The notes: generated from the letters alone by a model not told the origin. 64,000 nt of DNA from Geoalkalibacter halelectricus (GCF_025263685.1 NZ_CP092109.1:1489001-1553000), one strand, 5' to 3'; shown: positions 25,834 through 34,242, counted from the stretch's first letter. Made by a program: numbers and translations.

Positions 25834-27897
25834 ATGTCTGTGCTGAGTGCCGTTGATGGCGCCCTGGCTGTCAAGGCCAGTGCCAGCCAATTTTTCTTTC
25901 GCGTGCAAGGGGTGCCTGACGGCACCCTCTCCGTCAAGGACTTTTCCGGGGATCAGCATGGGCTCTCCCAGGATTATTGTTTCCAGATCCGTCTGATTTC
26001 CTCAACCTACCTGTCGCAGGATCTGCCCGTGGGTTGCAAGGGGGCGCTGGAGATGTTCTGGCAGGGCCGCGCCCTGGCTGTTCATGGCGTGGTGCGTGAG
26101 TTCAGTTACCTGGGGACGGCGGTCGGTGGCCACGAATACGCGGCCTTGCTCAGTTCACCTCTTTATCCCCTCAAGCTCAGGCGCGACAATCGGGTGTTTC
26201 TCAACTCCCCCGTTCCGGCAATCATCACCGAAGTGTTGGAAGGCGCCGGCTTTACCGAAGCCGATTATGCCCTGGAACTACACAGCGACTACCCGTTGCG
26301 CGAATTCGTGGTGCAATATGATGAGAGCGATTGGGATTTTTTGTCGCGGCTTTGCGCTCACGCCGGCATCTTTTTTCGTTTCGACCAAGGCGCGGATGGC
26401 GTCCGGGTGATTTTTCACGATCGGGTCGACGATCTGCCGGCCGCGCTTTGCGGCGAATTGCTTTTTGAGGCGCAAAGCGGGACGCGCCGCACCCGGGAAA
26501 CGGTTTTCGCCCTGCGCGCCCACAGCCGGATGCTGAGCGCGGAGGTGACGCTCAAGGATTACAACGATCAAGCGCCCGAGGCGTTTTTGCAGACCCACGC
26601 ATCGGGAAACGAGGGCGCGGGCCGCGACTATCGCTACGGGGAGCACTTTCGCGATCTCGATCAGGGCCAGAAGCTGGCGCGGCTGCGTCAACAGTTGCTC
26701 GACTGGCAGCGCCACACCCTGGTTGCCGAGACCGACTGCCGGGCCCTGGCGCCGGGCGCCATTCTCGCCATCATTGGTCATTCCGATCCGCTGCTCAACG
26801 GTGACTACCTGATCATCGAGGTCGAGCACCAGGGTGACCAGCGCGGCGGTTTTGCCTTCGGCGAAACCACAAGCGGCATGACCTACCGCAACAAGCTGCA
26901 ATTGATCCGCGCCGGAACGCCCTATCGTCCGCCGCTGCCCGCCGCGCGGCCTATGCACGGATTGCTGACCGCGCGCATCGAAACCACCGGCGGCGACTAC
27001 GCCCATCTCGACGAGCAGGGGCGCTACCGCTTGCGCACCGATTTCGATCTCGGCGAGGCCGCGCCCGGCGAGGCCAGCCATCCGGTGCGCATGGTGCAGC
27101 CCTATGCCGGCCGCGATTACGGTTTTCATTTCCCCCTGCACGCCGGCACCGAGGTGGTGATTTCCTGCGTCAACGGCGATCTCGACCGTCCGGTGATCCT
27201 CGGCGCCCTGCCCAATCCCGACACGCCCACGCCCGTGACCAGCGCCAACCGCACGCAGAACATCCTGCGCACCTGGGGTGGCAACGAACTGGTCATGGAC
27301 GATCGAGCGGGCAAGGAAAAAACCGAACTCTTCACCCACGAACGCAAGAACATCCTGAGCCTCGACGCCGATCGCGACGGACATCGGGTGCGCCTGGCCA
27401 GCGAAGAGGGCGAGATGGAATTGTACGCCGCCAAGACCCTGCTCTTCGAATCGGGCGACACGCAGAGCGTCGAGGTGGGCAACGATCAGATCGTCACCGT
27501 GGAAAACGCCCAGCGCCTCATGACCCGTAATGGTGAGATTGCTCAGCAGGCCGCCACCGATATCCGCATGAAGGCGGGCGAGCACATCCTGCTGCAGTCC
27601 GACCGCGAGGATATCACGATCCGCAGCGGCCGCGATCTCATTGCCGAGGTGGGACGCAGCCTGTCCATGGAAGTGCGCGGCGCCGATTTCGACCTGCAGG
27701 TCACCAGCGGACAAATCAGCATCAGCGCGGCGCGCGCCATCACGGTGGTGGGGCAGGGCGGCGGCGCCATCCGCATCGGCCAGAGCGGCGGCGGCATTGA
27801 GATCACTCCCGGCGGCGACGTGGTGATCAGCGGCGGCAGCGTGTCGGTGAATGCCGGCGCCATCAGCCTCAAGGGCGGCAAGATCGGCAGCAATTGA
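25834..27897 (+). CDS. vgrG: T6SS spike protein VgrG (TssI)
   Basis: This 687-residue spike combines gp27-like (about 1-370) and gp5-like (about 375-470) parts. The first shows PLREFVVQYDESDWDFLSRLCAHAGIFFRF, and the second PVRMVQPYAGRDYGFHFPLHAGTEVVISCVNGDLDRPVILGALPNP. The last ~200 residues are a DUF2345-type beta-helix tail (RSLSMEVRGADFDLQV, then GGDVVISGGSVSVNAGAISLKGGKIG) with no extra C-terminal enzyme domain. Cargo is therefore likely carried non-covalently through the small protein and DUF4150 tip encoded just downstream. AGGAGGG precedes the ATG. Confidence 0.96.
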   Translation: MSVLSAVDGALAVKASASQFFFRVQGVPDGTLSVKDFSGDQHGLSQDYCFQIRLISSTYLSQDLPVGCKGALEMFWQGRALAVHGVVREFSYLGTAVGGHEYAALLSSPLYPLKLRRDNRVFLNSPVPAIITEVLEGAGFTEADYALELHSDYPLREFVVQYDESDWDFLSRLCAHAGIFFRFDQGADGVRVIFHDRVDDLPAALCGELLFEAQSGTRRTRETVFALRAHSRMLSAEVTLKDYNDQAPEAFLQTHASGNEGAGRDYRYGEHFRDLDQGQKLARLRQQLLDWQRHTLVAETDCRALAPGAILAIIGHSDPLLNGDYLIIEVEHQGDQRGGFAFGETTSGMTYRNKLQLIRAGTPYRPPLPAARPMHGLLTARIETTGGDYAHLDEQGRYRLRTDFDLGEAAPGEASHPVRMVQPYAGRDYGFHFPLHAGTEVVISCVNGDLDRPVILGALPNPDTPTPVTSANRTQNILRTWGGNELVMDDRAGKEKTELFTHERKNILSLDADRDGHRVRLASEEGEMELYAAKTLLFESGDTQSVEVGNDQIVTVENAQRLMTRNGEIAQQAATDIRMKAGEHILLQSDREDITIRSGRDLIAEVGRSLSMEVRGADFDLQVTSGQISISAARAITVVGQGGGAIRIGQSGGGIEITPGGDVVISGGSVSVNAGAISLKGGKIGSN

Positions 27898-27921
27898 TTC
27901 GTAAAGGGAACCGCACGGCAT

Positions 27922-28013
27922 GTGCCGCGGGACGCGACGGCCTCGCGTGCGGCAAAAACTCACCTGCGGTTCAGACATTTGCCGCAGCACTCAACCGCCG
28001 CGCCCCGCGGCAC
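27922..28013. repeat. Nested inverted repeats between vgrG and the cargo genes
   Basis: An outer pair of 15-base arms (27922-27936 and 27999-28013, one mismatch; arm GTGCCGCGGGACGCG) encloses an inner pair of perfect nine-base arms (TGCGGCAAA at 27948-27956 and TTTGCCGCA at 27978-27986). The 92-base unit could fold into one long two-tier stem. It is the only sizeable gap in the vgrG-cargo run, so it may control readthrough from spike to cargo, or be a mobile-element relic. Confidence 0.65.
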
Positions 28014-28066
28014 GACACGACTCGCCGGGTTGATTGGTGACTTGTGAAGAGAGGATGCACACCGAT

Positions 28067-28501
28067 ATGTCCAATAATATTCTGAAATTCCAGAATAAAA
28101 ATGAAAATGCCGCGGGTTGCTGCCTTGTCGCGCGGGTGGCCGCCGAAGAGAAGGGGCAGGCGTTGACCCTGGTCATTGCCGACGGCAGTATCCGTGATGT
28201 CTTCGCCCATCTGAGCGAAGTCCCGGTGCTAAAAAGCGGCGATCGCGTTTTAGTTCAGGAGGTTGCCGAAGGGCTGGTGGTCACCGGGCGACTGCGTGGC
28301 AGGGAGGAAGGCCCACGCCCGCTCTCGCGGGACGACAACGGCCGCCTGCTTCTTGAGGCCGCCGCCGGTATCCGTCTGCAAACCGGCGAAGCCTGCATCG
28401 AGCTGACCTCCGATGGGCGTATTCACGTCGACAGTAAGGAAATTTACAGCATCGCCACGGGGCGGATGCGCCTACAAGGGGCGACGGTTGAGATCAACTG
28501 A
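28067..28501 (+). CDS. Small T6SS cargo-module protein, VgrG-tail/DUF6484-like
   Basis: This 144-residue protein has a mixed N-terminal domain (LTLVIADGSIRDVFAHLSEVPVLKSGDRVLVQEVAEGLVVTGRL). Its C-terminal strand-turn repeat (LLLEAAAGIRLQTGEACIELTSDGRIHVDSKEIYSIATG) resembles the beta-helical tail of VgrG and of DUF6484 proteins that often sit beside vgrG. I infer a spike-associated adaptor between VgrG and the DUF4150 tip; no enzyme motif is visible. The start is uncertain: ATG at 28055 or 28067, with AGAGAGG best placed for 28067. It follows a structured 92-base element. Confidence 0.6.
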   Translation: MSNNILKFQNKNENAAGCCLVARVAAEEKGQALTLVIADGSIRDVFAHLSEVPVLKSGDRVLVQEVAEGLVVTGRLRGREEGPRPLSRDDNGRLLLEAAAGIRLQTGEACIELTSDGRIHVDSKEIYSIATGRMRLQGATVEIN

Positions 28502-28537
28502 AATGCCATGCTGTCATCACGGACCGGGAGGGAGATC

Positions 28538-29071
28538 ATGAGCAACGTCCTGTTCAACGGCCGTACCGCTGTGCATGCCGGAAGCGGCGGTACTCTGACC
28601 ACGGTGGATGTGTGCCGCACCAAGATCGGCAAGAATATTGTCAACATCACCTACACCAACGTCGCGCGCAGCGCCGATGCCGCCAATACGGCGGCCACCG
28701 TGCTCATCAACGGCCATCCCGTCTGTCACCAGAAAAGCATCTTTGCCGTGAGCAGCGGCGATGAACCCGGCGACCGTCTGGGCATCGTCTCCAACACCAT
28801 CAAGGGCAAGGCCGAGTTCATCACCGCCTCGTCCAACGTGTTCATCGAGGGCGTGCCCGCCGTACGACAGGGCGACATGATGATCTCCAACAACGGCAAC
28901 ACCGCGCCCATGCCCCTCATGCAGCCCGGCGCCGCCCCGGCTGCGGGCCTCAACCTCGGCGCAATGGAGGAGATCCAGGGCAGCGATCGTCCCCAGCGCG
29001 TCGATTACGGTTTGCTGGGCGGGAAAACGCCGCTCATCAAAGGCGGACCCTGCGGGGAGCAGGACGCATGA
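28538..29071 (+). CDS. DUF4150 PAAR-like spike-tip protein
   Basis: This 177-residue DUF4150 (PAAR-like) protein probably sharpens the VgrG spike and carries cargo. Family features: the start MSNVLFNGRTAVHAGSGGTLTTVDVCRTKIGKNIVNITYTN, then AATVLINGHPVCHQKSIFAVSSGDEPG and NVFIEGVPAVRQGDMMISNNGNT, with repeated Gly-rich turns and potential metal-binding Cys/His. The ATG at 28538 follows GGAGGGAG. The stop overlaps the effector start by four bases, so tip and effector are coupled, as expected if this protein loads that effector. Confidence 0.88.
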   Translation: MSNVLFNGRTAVHAGSGGTLTTVDVCRTKIGKNIVNITYTNVARSADAANTAATVLINGHPVCHQKSIFAVSSGDEPGDRLGIVSNTIKGKAEFITASSNVFIEGVPAVRQGDMMISNNGNTAPMPLMQPGAAPAAGLNLGAMEEIQGSDRPQRVDYGLLGGKTPLIKGGPCGEQDA

Positions 29072-31812
29072 GCCGCGTGCACCGGCGCCTGGCGCGCTAC
29101 ATCGACGGCGAAGGCAAGGACGCCCAGCGCTACCGCGAACTGGTCATCGACAATCTCGATGCGGCCACCCAGCGGCTCACCCTGGTCATGCGCGATCTGG
29201 CCTTCAACAACTATTCGCCCGAGGAGCGCGAATTCATCGTGCTGCCGCTTGCGGCCTCGGTGCCCACGGTGCCCGCCGACGCCCCGCGTCCCTCCTGCAT
29301 CGAAGAGTATCCCAACTTCGTCATCCCCATCATCCCCAAGCGCTACGCCAAGCCTGAGCCCGATCAGGCCCAGGCAAAGGAGTTGCGCAAGGGCTGGCTC
29401 TACGTCTACCGCAACGGTTATCTGTGGCGCGAACTCGAAGTCATGGAGCACGGCCACACCCGCGACGTCAATCTGCGCCGCCATCAGGGCCTGGACGAGC
29501 GCCCCGCGAGCGGCGAAGTCGACAGCCGCGTTCTCATCCCCTACAAGATGGGCGGCCTCCATCAGCAAATCGAAATCGCCTACTCCGAAGTGCAGTGGAG
29601 TTGGGCGCGCATCAACGACTTGGGCGGCATGGACCCCGATCCCCGCGAAGAGCCGCGCCTGCGCCCCGAGACCGCCAAACCGCAAGTCGGCAAGGAGCAA
29701 GCCGGCGCCAACCGCCGCGCACGCATGCAGGACCTCACCGCCGAACTCAAACGCTTTATTCAAGGCGAAGACACGGAAAACATCCAGAGCGTCGAGAACT
29801 GCACGGCGCAGATCTACTCGCTGCACCTGCATCGCTCCAGCCAACTGCCGGTGGTGTTTCTGCATGACCCCATCGGTGTTGCCAAGGATCTGGCGACGGA
29901 GGTCTTCATTCGCAAGAACGAATATCTCCAAGGGCGCAATCAGGCCGCCGCTGAGGCGGGAAGCAAAAACGCCATGGCGGAGATCATTTTTCAGATGGGC
30001 CTTGGCTCCAAAAAGGCCGCCGATCTCGTCGATATGGATGAACTGCGCGACCTTCTCAAATGGGACATACAGATCGCGCACCTGCACGCTCTGGAAGAGG
30101 CCGCCGTGGCTTTGGGCCGCTACCTTACCCAAGAACCCGAGCTGGGCGTTCCCCACATCCATGCCGCCATGCAAGACTATGACGAGCATACCTCTGTCGA
30201 AAACCTGTTGCGGGGACAAGAGCTTTCCAGCGAACTGGTCGGCCATCTGATTTATGGGGAAGGGCAGCAATATCTCGGAAAATGCCTCAACCAGCCTGAT
30301 CATTTCCTGATCGGTGCATTGAACCCGTCCCAGCGTAAACTTGAAATTCTCGGTAAGAACACCGACGCAGTCGCCGAGTTTTTTGAAAACCTTGCCGCCG
30401 CGGCCCAGAGCAATCCTGCCTTGGAAAAGGGGCTGTTCGAACTTTTTGCCAGGATCATCGAACAGATCTCCGACGGCGAATACACCCTTGCGCAAAGCAC
30501 CTTCGACTTGGCCCCGCTGCTGGCGGGTAGCGCCGCCGCAGGCGCCAATGGCGGGTATTTGAGCAGCAGCTTCAAAGCCTTGGTGCGTGGGCGTTTCGAT
30601 GTCGCCCAATGGGTGGTGGTGAAAAAGGGCGTGTCAAATCAGATGGCATTGACCCTGGGACGTTCGGTGGAATGGTTGCAGGCCAACCACCCGTTGATCA
30701 AGCTCAATGCCGTGCGGATCTTCGCCGTTATCGAGGTGATGAATCTGGGGAAGGCTGTTGCCGGGATTGAAAAAGGTAAGCCTGGGAAGGCCGAAGCTCA
30801 ATTTGCCGCGGCATCTGCAACTTTAATCAGCCTCGGCTTCACCTATCTCAAGGATGTCAAGCAGATCGGCGCCGGTTGGGACGACATGGCGTTGTCGGAT
30901 TCGCAGCAAAGAAGGCTTCGCCTAAAAAGAATCGCCGTCGCAGGCGGCGCTCACGGTTTTGGATTCGTCGGCAACGTGATCTTCGTCTCTCTGGCTTGGA
31001 ACGATGCCTGGGCCGAATACAAGAAGGGCAACACCGGCAGTGCGGTGGCCGCCACCGTCGCCGCGCTGGGTTCGACTTTGCTGGCCGCAGCCACCACCCT
31101 GGGCGGGGTGGTCGAAATGAATGCCCTGCGCACCACCGGCTTCACCGGGGCGCAGGTGGCCCGCGCCGCCGCTTTTGGCAAGACCAAGATACCCATGACC
31201 CGCTATTTCCAGGTCAGCCGCGTCGGCGCGGGCACCTATATCGGTATTGCGGTTATGGCGGTCGGGGGTGTGCTTATGTACTATTTCTCTCGAACCCCTT
31301 TGGAGGATTTTCTCGCCCGCGGCCCCTTCGGCAAGAACCACAACAAACGTTACCAGGGCTCCGAGAAAATCCAAAGCTGGAGCGACGATGAAGTCGCCGA
31401 GGCAACGCTGTTCAACCTTTTGTTTAGTCCGATCCTGGATCCCAGCCTGCAGGGCTTCGGCAATTCTCATCGGATTGATCTCAGAATTCATCTGCCCCTG
31501 TTGTTCGAAGGAAAAACCCGCATCGACTACAGGCTTTACGGACTAACGCGCCCAGGATTCCGCGGGTCCGGCGAAAAAAAAGAGATTTTTCCAAGCTCCG
31601 AAGGGCATTTGCAGGAGAATTCGGACGGCTCTTATACTCTGCAATTGAACTACGATTCTGCGGCCATCCAGGGTTTTGTCACCTTTGAGGCCCAAGCCCT
31701 GGTCGACTTGTATGGCGATGGCAGCCAGGTTCTGCCCGTTAATATTGAAAACGCCGCCCTGGCCGGACATGCGCCGGTGGTGGTGGAATTCCCCGAGGTT
31801 TCGATGTGGTGA
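29068..31812 (+). CDS. MIX-type T6SS effector with C-terminal membrane segments
   Basis: I read this 914-residue protein as a T6SS toxin. All three parts of the MIX effector marker are visible in order: IIPKR (88-92, matching shhPhR), LRKGWLYVY (106-114, matching hRxGhhYhh) and IAYSEVQWS (170-178, matching hhFSxxxWS). A long helical middle (about 215-600) follows, then hydrophobic stretches at about 622-644, 656-683 and 723-740. Next come PLEDFLARGPFGK (745-757), seen in VasX/BTH_I2691-like effectors, and a beta-rich C-terminal domain (about 800-914). No enzyme motif is visible, so a pore-forming or membrane-targeting action is the best guess. It is coupled to the DUF4150 gene upstream and overlaps the membrane protein gene downstream by seven bases. 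The MIX match is seen in the sequence; the mode of killing is inferred. Confidence 0.8.
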   Translation: MSRVHRRLARYIDGEGKDAQRYRELVIDNLDAATQRLTLVMRDLAFNNYSPEEREFIVLPLAASVPTVPADAPRPSCIEEYPNFVIPIIPKRYAKPEPDQAQAKELRKGWLYVYRNGYLWRELEVMEHGHTRDVNLRRHQGLDERPASGEVDSRVLIPYKMGGLHQQIEIAYSEVQWSWARINDLGGMDPDPREEPRLRPETAKPQVGKEQAGANRRARMQDLTAELKRFIQGEDTENIQSVENCTAQIYSLHLHRSSQLPVVFLHDPIGVAKDLATEVFIRKNEYLQGRNQAAAEAGSKNAMAEIIFQMGLGSKKAADLVDMDELRDLLKWDIQIAHLHALEEAAVALGRYLTQEPELGVPHIHAAMQDYDEHTSVENLLRGQELSSELVGHLIYGEGQQYLGKCLNQPDHFLIGALNPSQRKLEILGKNTDAVAEFFENLAAAAQSNPALEKGLFELFARIIEQISDGEYTLAQSTFDLAPLLAGSAAAGANGGYLSSSFKALVRGRFDVAQWVVVKKGVSNQMALTLGRSVEWLQANHPLIKLNAVRIFAVIEVMNLGKAVAGIEKGKPGKAEAQFAAASATLISLGFTYLKDVKQIGAGWDDMALSDSQQRRLRLKRIAVAGGAHGFGFVGNVIFVSLAWNDAWAEYKKGNTGSAVAATVAALGSTLLAAATTLGGVVEMNALRTTGFTGAQVARAAAFGKTKIPMTRYFQVSRVGAGTYIGIAVMAVGGVLMYYFSRTPLEDFLARGPFGKNHNKRYQGSEKIQSWSDDEVAEATLFNLLFSPILDPSLQGFGNSHRIDLRIHLPLLFEGKTRIDYRLYGLTRPGFRGSGEKKEIFPSSEGHLQENSDGSYTLQLNYDSAAIQGFVTFEAQALVDLYGDGSQVLPVNIENAALAGHAPVVVEFPEVSMW

Positions 31813-32597
31813 GTGAAGCCAAAAAAACCAGCAGCCGCATGACCCCTGAAATAGCCGCTCGTTATCGGCGCACCCTGGAGCTTTTTGAGCGCTCCGAGGC
31901 CGGCAAAAAGCGCACTTACTCGCCGCCCATGCCTTTCGAGGTGCCGGAGGACGCGCCGGGGGGGGGGCGATTGGTGGAGCTAGTCTACCACGAAGCATTC
32001 CTTACTCCCGAACGCTATTACGGCAAAACCATCATCAGCAAGTCGCGCGTCTGGAGTTTTGCCATGATCATGGCGGGGGGAATGGCAGTTATCTTTTTAG
32101 GTCTAGGATTGGCTCATCTTTATCACAATAGTTTTATGCCTATATTTTGGTTGTTCGCTGTTTTTTTGGCCCTTAGTACCCTTTACGCCCGCCGCAAAGC
32201 GCGCACCGCCGACCGCAACGCCTGCCATATCTTCGAGCGCCCGACGGGTAAGGTGTATCTCTACCGCTGCAATGAACCCCATCGGGTAGTAAATTTCTAC
32301 GACCTGCATTTCTCCACCACCGGTGTCACCACCTCGGGCCTGGCGTCGAGTTCACGGCTCAATATCGACCTTCCCGACCCGGAAACGGGCGAACTTGATT
32401 CCTTCGGCGGTTTTTTTCTGCCCACTCCCGAAGAGTCCATGCGCTTCTGGTACGCCCTGGTGCGCTATATGGATCGCGACTGGCCCTTTGATGAGCGTAA
32501 CCAGGAATATTTTCACCTAATCGAAATGGAAAAGAAGAAACATGGCTATCGCGTGGAAGGCGTGCGTCATCCCGACGGCACCGTAGAGTGGATTTGA
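31806..32597 (+). CDS. Putative immunity protein to the MIX effector, two-helix membrane protein
   Basis: This 263-residue protein has an N-terminal cytoplasmic region of about 80 residues, two closely spaced transmembrane helices (about 83-106 and 108-127) and a C-terminal domain (FERPTGKVYLYR, then FYDLHFSTTG and FWYALVRYMDRDWPFDERNQEYF). It starts inside the effector gene (seven-base overlap, GTG or second GTG), the position expected for a cognate immunity gene. Inner-membrane immunity proteins are known for pore-forming effectors of the VasX type. A ten-G run at 31958-31967 in its N-terminal part (codons for Pro-Gly-Gly-Gly-Arg) is a possible slippage site. The family is not recognised with certainty. 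Confidence 0.6.
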   Translation: MVSEAKKTSSRMTPEIAARYRRTLELFERSEAGKKRTYSPPMPFEVPEDAPGGGRLVELVYHEAFLTPERYYGKTIISKSRVWSFAMIMAGGMAVIFLGLGLAHLYHNSFMPIFWLFAVFLALSTLYARRKARTADRNACHIFERPTGKVYLYRCNEPHRVVNFYDLHFSTTGVTTSGLASSSRLNIDLPDPETGELDSFGGFFLPTPEESMRFWYALVRYMDRDWPFDERNQEYFHLIEMEKKKHGYRVEGVRHPDGTVEWI

Positions 32598-32602
32598 AAG
32601 GC

Positions 32603-32625
32603 AAAAAGGGGACAGGCTACTTTTC
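32603..32625 (+). repeat. REP-type repeat, left copy beside RAYT gene
   Basis: A 23-base repeat with core AAAAAGGGGACAGGCTAC, starting six bases after the stop of the preceding gene and 12 bases before the RAYT transposase start. Its inverted copy is at 33297-33320 and a further copy at 37618-37641. It is probably the recognition element of the transposase. Confidence 0.88.
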
Positions 32626-32637
32626 GGAAGGTGAATC

Positions 32638-33306
32638 ATGCCAAGAGTTGCCCGCGCTTTAGCTGACGGCCATTGCTACCACATCCTCAATCGCGGCAAC
32701 GGCCGGCAACAGGTTTTTCATAAGGACCACGATTACCTTGCATTTACCAACCTGCTGGACGAGGCAACGCAGCGCTATCCGATCACTCTCTTTTCCTACT
32801 GTTTGATGCCCAATCATTTCCACCTGTTGGTTCGCGCAGAAAGGGGGCAGGAACTCAGTCGTTGCATGCAGTGGTTGATGACCAGTCATGTCCGCCGCTA
32901 TCACCAGCATTACGGCGGTAGCGGTCACGTTTGGCAGGGGCGCTACAAGAGTTTTATCGTTCAGCAAGACAGTTATTTGCTCACTGCGGCGCGCTATATC
33001 GAAGTCAACCCCCTGCGAGCCGGACTGGTGGATCACGCGCAAGACTGGCCCTGGTCTTCCTACGGCGAAAGCAGTGGGACCAAGGGACGGTCAATGACAA
33101 CGCCTCTGCCGAGTTCGTTTGACTTGAATTGGGCCGAATTCGTAGCGCAACCGCTATCGCAAAGGGAGCGAGAAAAATGGCAACAGAGCGTGGAGCGTCA
33201 TGCGCCGTTTGGGGACGATGACTGGCGAGAGAGGGTTGGCAAGTTGTTTGGTCTTGAATCAACGCTCAGGCCCAAAGGGCGTCCGAGGAAGGCGCAGAAA
33301 AAGTAG
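32638..33306 (+). CDS. REP-associated tyrosine transposase (RAYT, Y1_Tnp)
   Basis: This 222-residue Y1_Tnp single-strand transposase belongs to the RAYT group that moves REP-like palindromic elements. It has CYHILNRGNGRQQVFHKDHDY at the start, the metal-binding His-x-His in MPNHFHLLV (residues about 59-67) and the helix with catalytic tyrosine candidates (AARYIEVNPLRAGLV). The C-terminal 60 residues are basic. The gene is framed by inverted copies of one repeat, and its stop codon (TAG, 33304-33306) lies inside the right-hand copy. It interrupts the T6SS cargo module. It appears intact and may still be active. Confidence 0.92.
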   Translation: MPRVARALADGHCYHILNRGNGRQQVFHKDHDYLAFTNLLDEATQRYPITLFSYCLMPNHFHLLVRAERGQELSRCMQWLMTSHVRRYHQHYGGSGHVWQGRYKSFIVQQDSYLLTAARYIEVNPLRAGLVDHAQDWPWSSYGESSGTKGRSMTTPLPSSFDLNWAEFVAQPLSQREREKWQQSVERHAPFGDDDWRERVGKLFGLESTLRPKGRPRKAQKK

Positions 33307-33320
33307 CCTGTCCCCTTTTT
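33297..33320 (-). repeat. REP-type repeat, right copy (inverted) at RAYT 3' end
   Basis: This 24-base copy (GTAGCCTGTCCCCTTTTT core) is the reverse complement of the left copy with one extra A. It is identical over 24 bases to the copy at 37618-37641. It supplies the stop codon of the RAYT gene. Confidence 0.88.
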
Positions 33321-33329
33321 GTCTTTTAT

Positions 33330-33425
33330 CTGGCTCTGCGCCTTCCGACGGAAAAGAGTTTTCAGGCCATCGGTACGCTGGAAGAATTGGAATCCAAGCA
33401 ATTCTGGAGTCTGCAAGGTGAATGA
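33330..33425 (+). pseudogene. 3' remnant of a disrupted cargo-module gene
   Basis: Immediately after the RAYT right repeat, the frame ending at TGA 33423-33425 reads LALRLPTEKSFQAIGTLEEL and then ESKQFWSLQGE, which looks like genuine protein. Its stop overlaps the GTG start of the next gene in the tight coupling seen throughout this operon. I infer it is the surviving C-terminus of a gene, plausibly the effector matching the following immunity-like protein, whose body was lost when the RAYT element arrived or recombined. The family is not recognised. Confidence 0.4.
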
Positions 33426-34242
33426 GGAAATAAGAGACGTGAAGTCAAAAATGCAGGTATGGGAAGACAGGTTTCTTCGCTTTATCCACGCCTACATGCG
33501 TGTTATTGATCGCATTCGCAGCAAAAAACACTGGCTTCCGACCGACTATCAAGGCACCCCGCACATCATTACACCCAAATTTGCCAGAAGCAAAGAGGTT
33601 GTACAATTAGACGACAAAAGATTTGTTCACGATAAATCGCCGGATAATTTTACCAAATGCTTGGACATTGGCTTTGCACTGGTTGGATTGCTCCCTATAA
33701 TCATTGTCGGTATGATGGGAGTTTATGCGGTCCTCTCTGAATTTAATTATAACCCCGTTTTTTATTCCCTTTTTTTATTGACAATTTTTTCGGCACTCGC
33801 TCTTATCTCCCTCCCGATTTTTTTGCTTTGTTTCGCTTATGTTCGTAAGTCGCCAAAAAGAATGCTGATTTGGGACAGGGAGAACGGCACAGTAACCCTG
33901 CCGCCGCGTTTCTGGGGAGAGCACGAGGTCGTGCCCTTCAAAGACATAAAGGTCAAACTCATCCGCAATATCGCTTCTGTCGTTAATTTCCATATCCTTG
34001 CCGCATTCCGCCCCAGCGACGGACAGCCAATTGAATTCGGCTTGCTGCACGACAACGCCAAGGATTGGGCTTTCTTTTGCTGGTACATGGACAAAACCCG
34101 CCCCCTGCCGCCCGGCGAGGTGTTCGATCCCTACCGCGAGCGCGACGAGGAACGACGTCGGCGGGAGATTGCCGGGGAGGCGCGTTGGGAGTTGGAGGAT
34201 GTGGGTGAAGTGCTAAATAATAGCCAATTTCTTTGCTCATGA
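33418..34242 (+). CDS. Second immunity-like two-helix membrane protein (orphan)
   Basis: This 274-residue protein repeats the design of the putative immunity protein at 31806-32597. It has an N-terminal soluble part, two transmembrane segments (CLDIGFALVGLLPIIIVGMM and NPVFYSLFLLTIFSALALIS), then a C-terminal domain with MLIWDRENGTVTLPPRFWG and DWAFFCWYMDKTRPLPPGEVFDPYRERDEERR. I place the start at GTG 33418 because GGAG lies eight bases upstream and the start overlaps the stop of the remnant frame; ATG 33451 is an alternative. No intact effector precedes it, so it may be an orphan immunity gene. The central part is notably AT-richer than its neighbours. Confidence 0.55.
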   Translation: MNEEIRDVKSKMQVWEDRFLRFIHAYMRVIDRIRSKKHWLPTDYQGTPHIITPKFARSKEVVQLDDKRFVHDKSPDNFTKCLDIGFALVGLLPIIIVGMMGVYAVLSEFNYNPVFYSLFLLTIFSALALISLPIFLLCFAYVRKSPKRMLIWDRENGTVTLPPRFWGEHEVVPFKDIKVKLIRNIASVVNFHILAAFRPSDGQPIEFGLLHDNAKDWAFFCWYMDKTRPLPPGEVFDPYRERDEERRRREIAGEARWELEDVGEVLNNSQFLCS

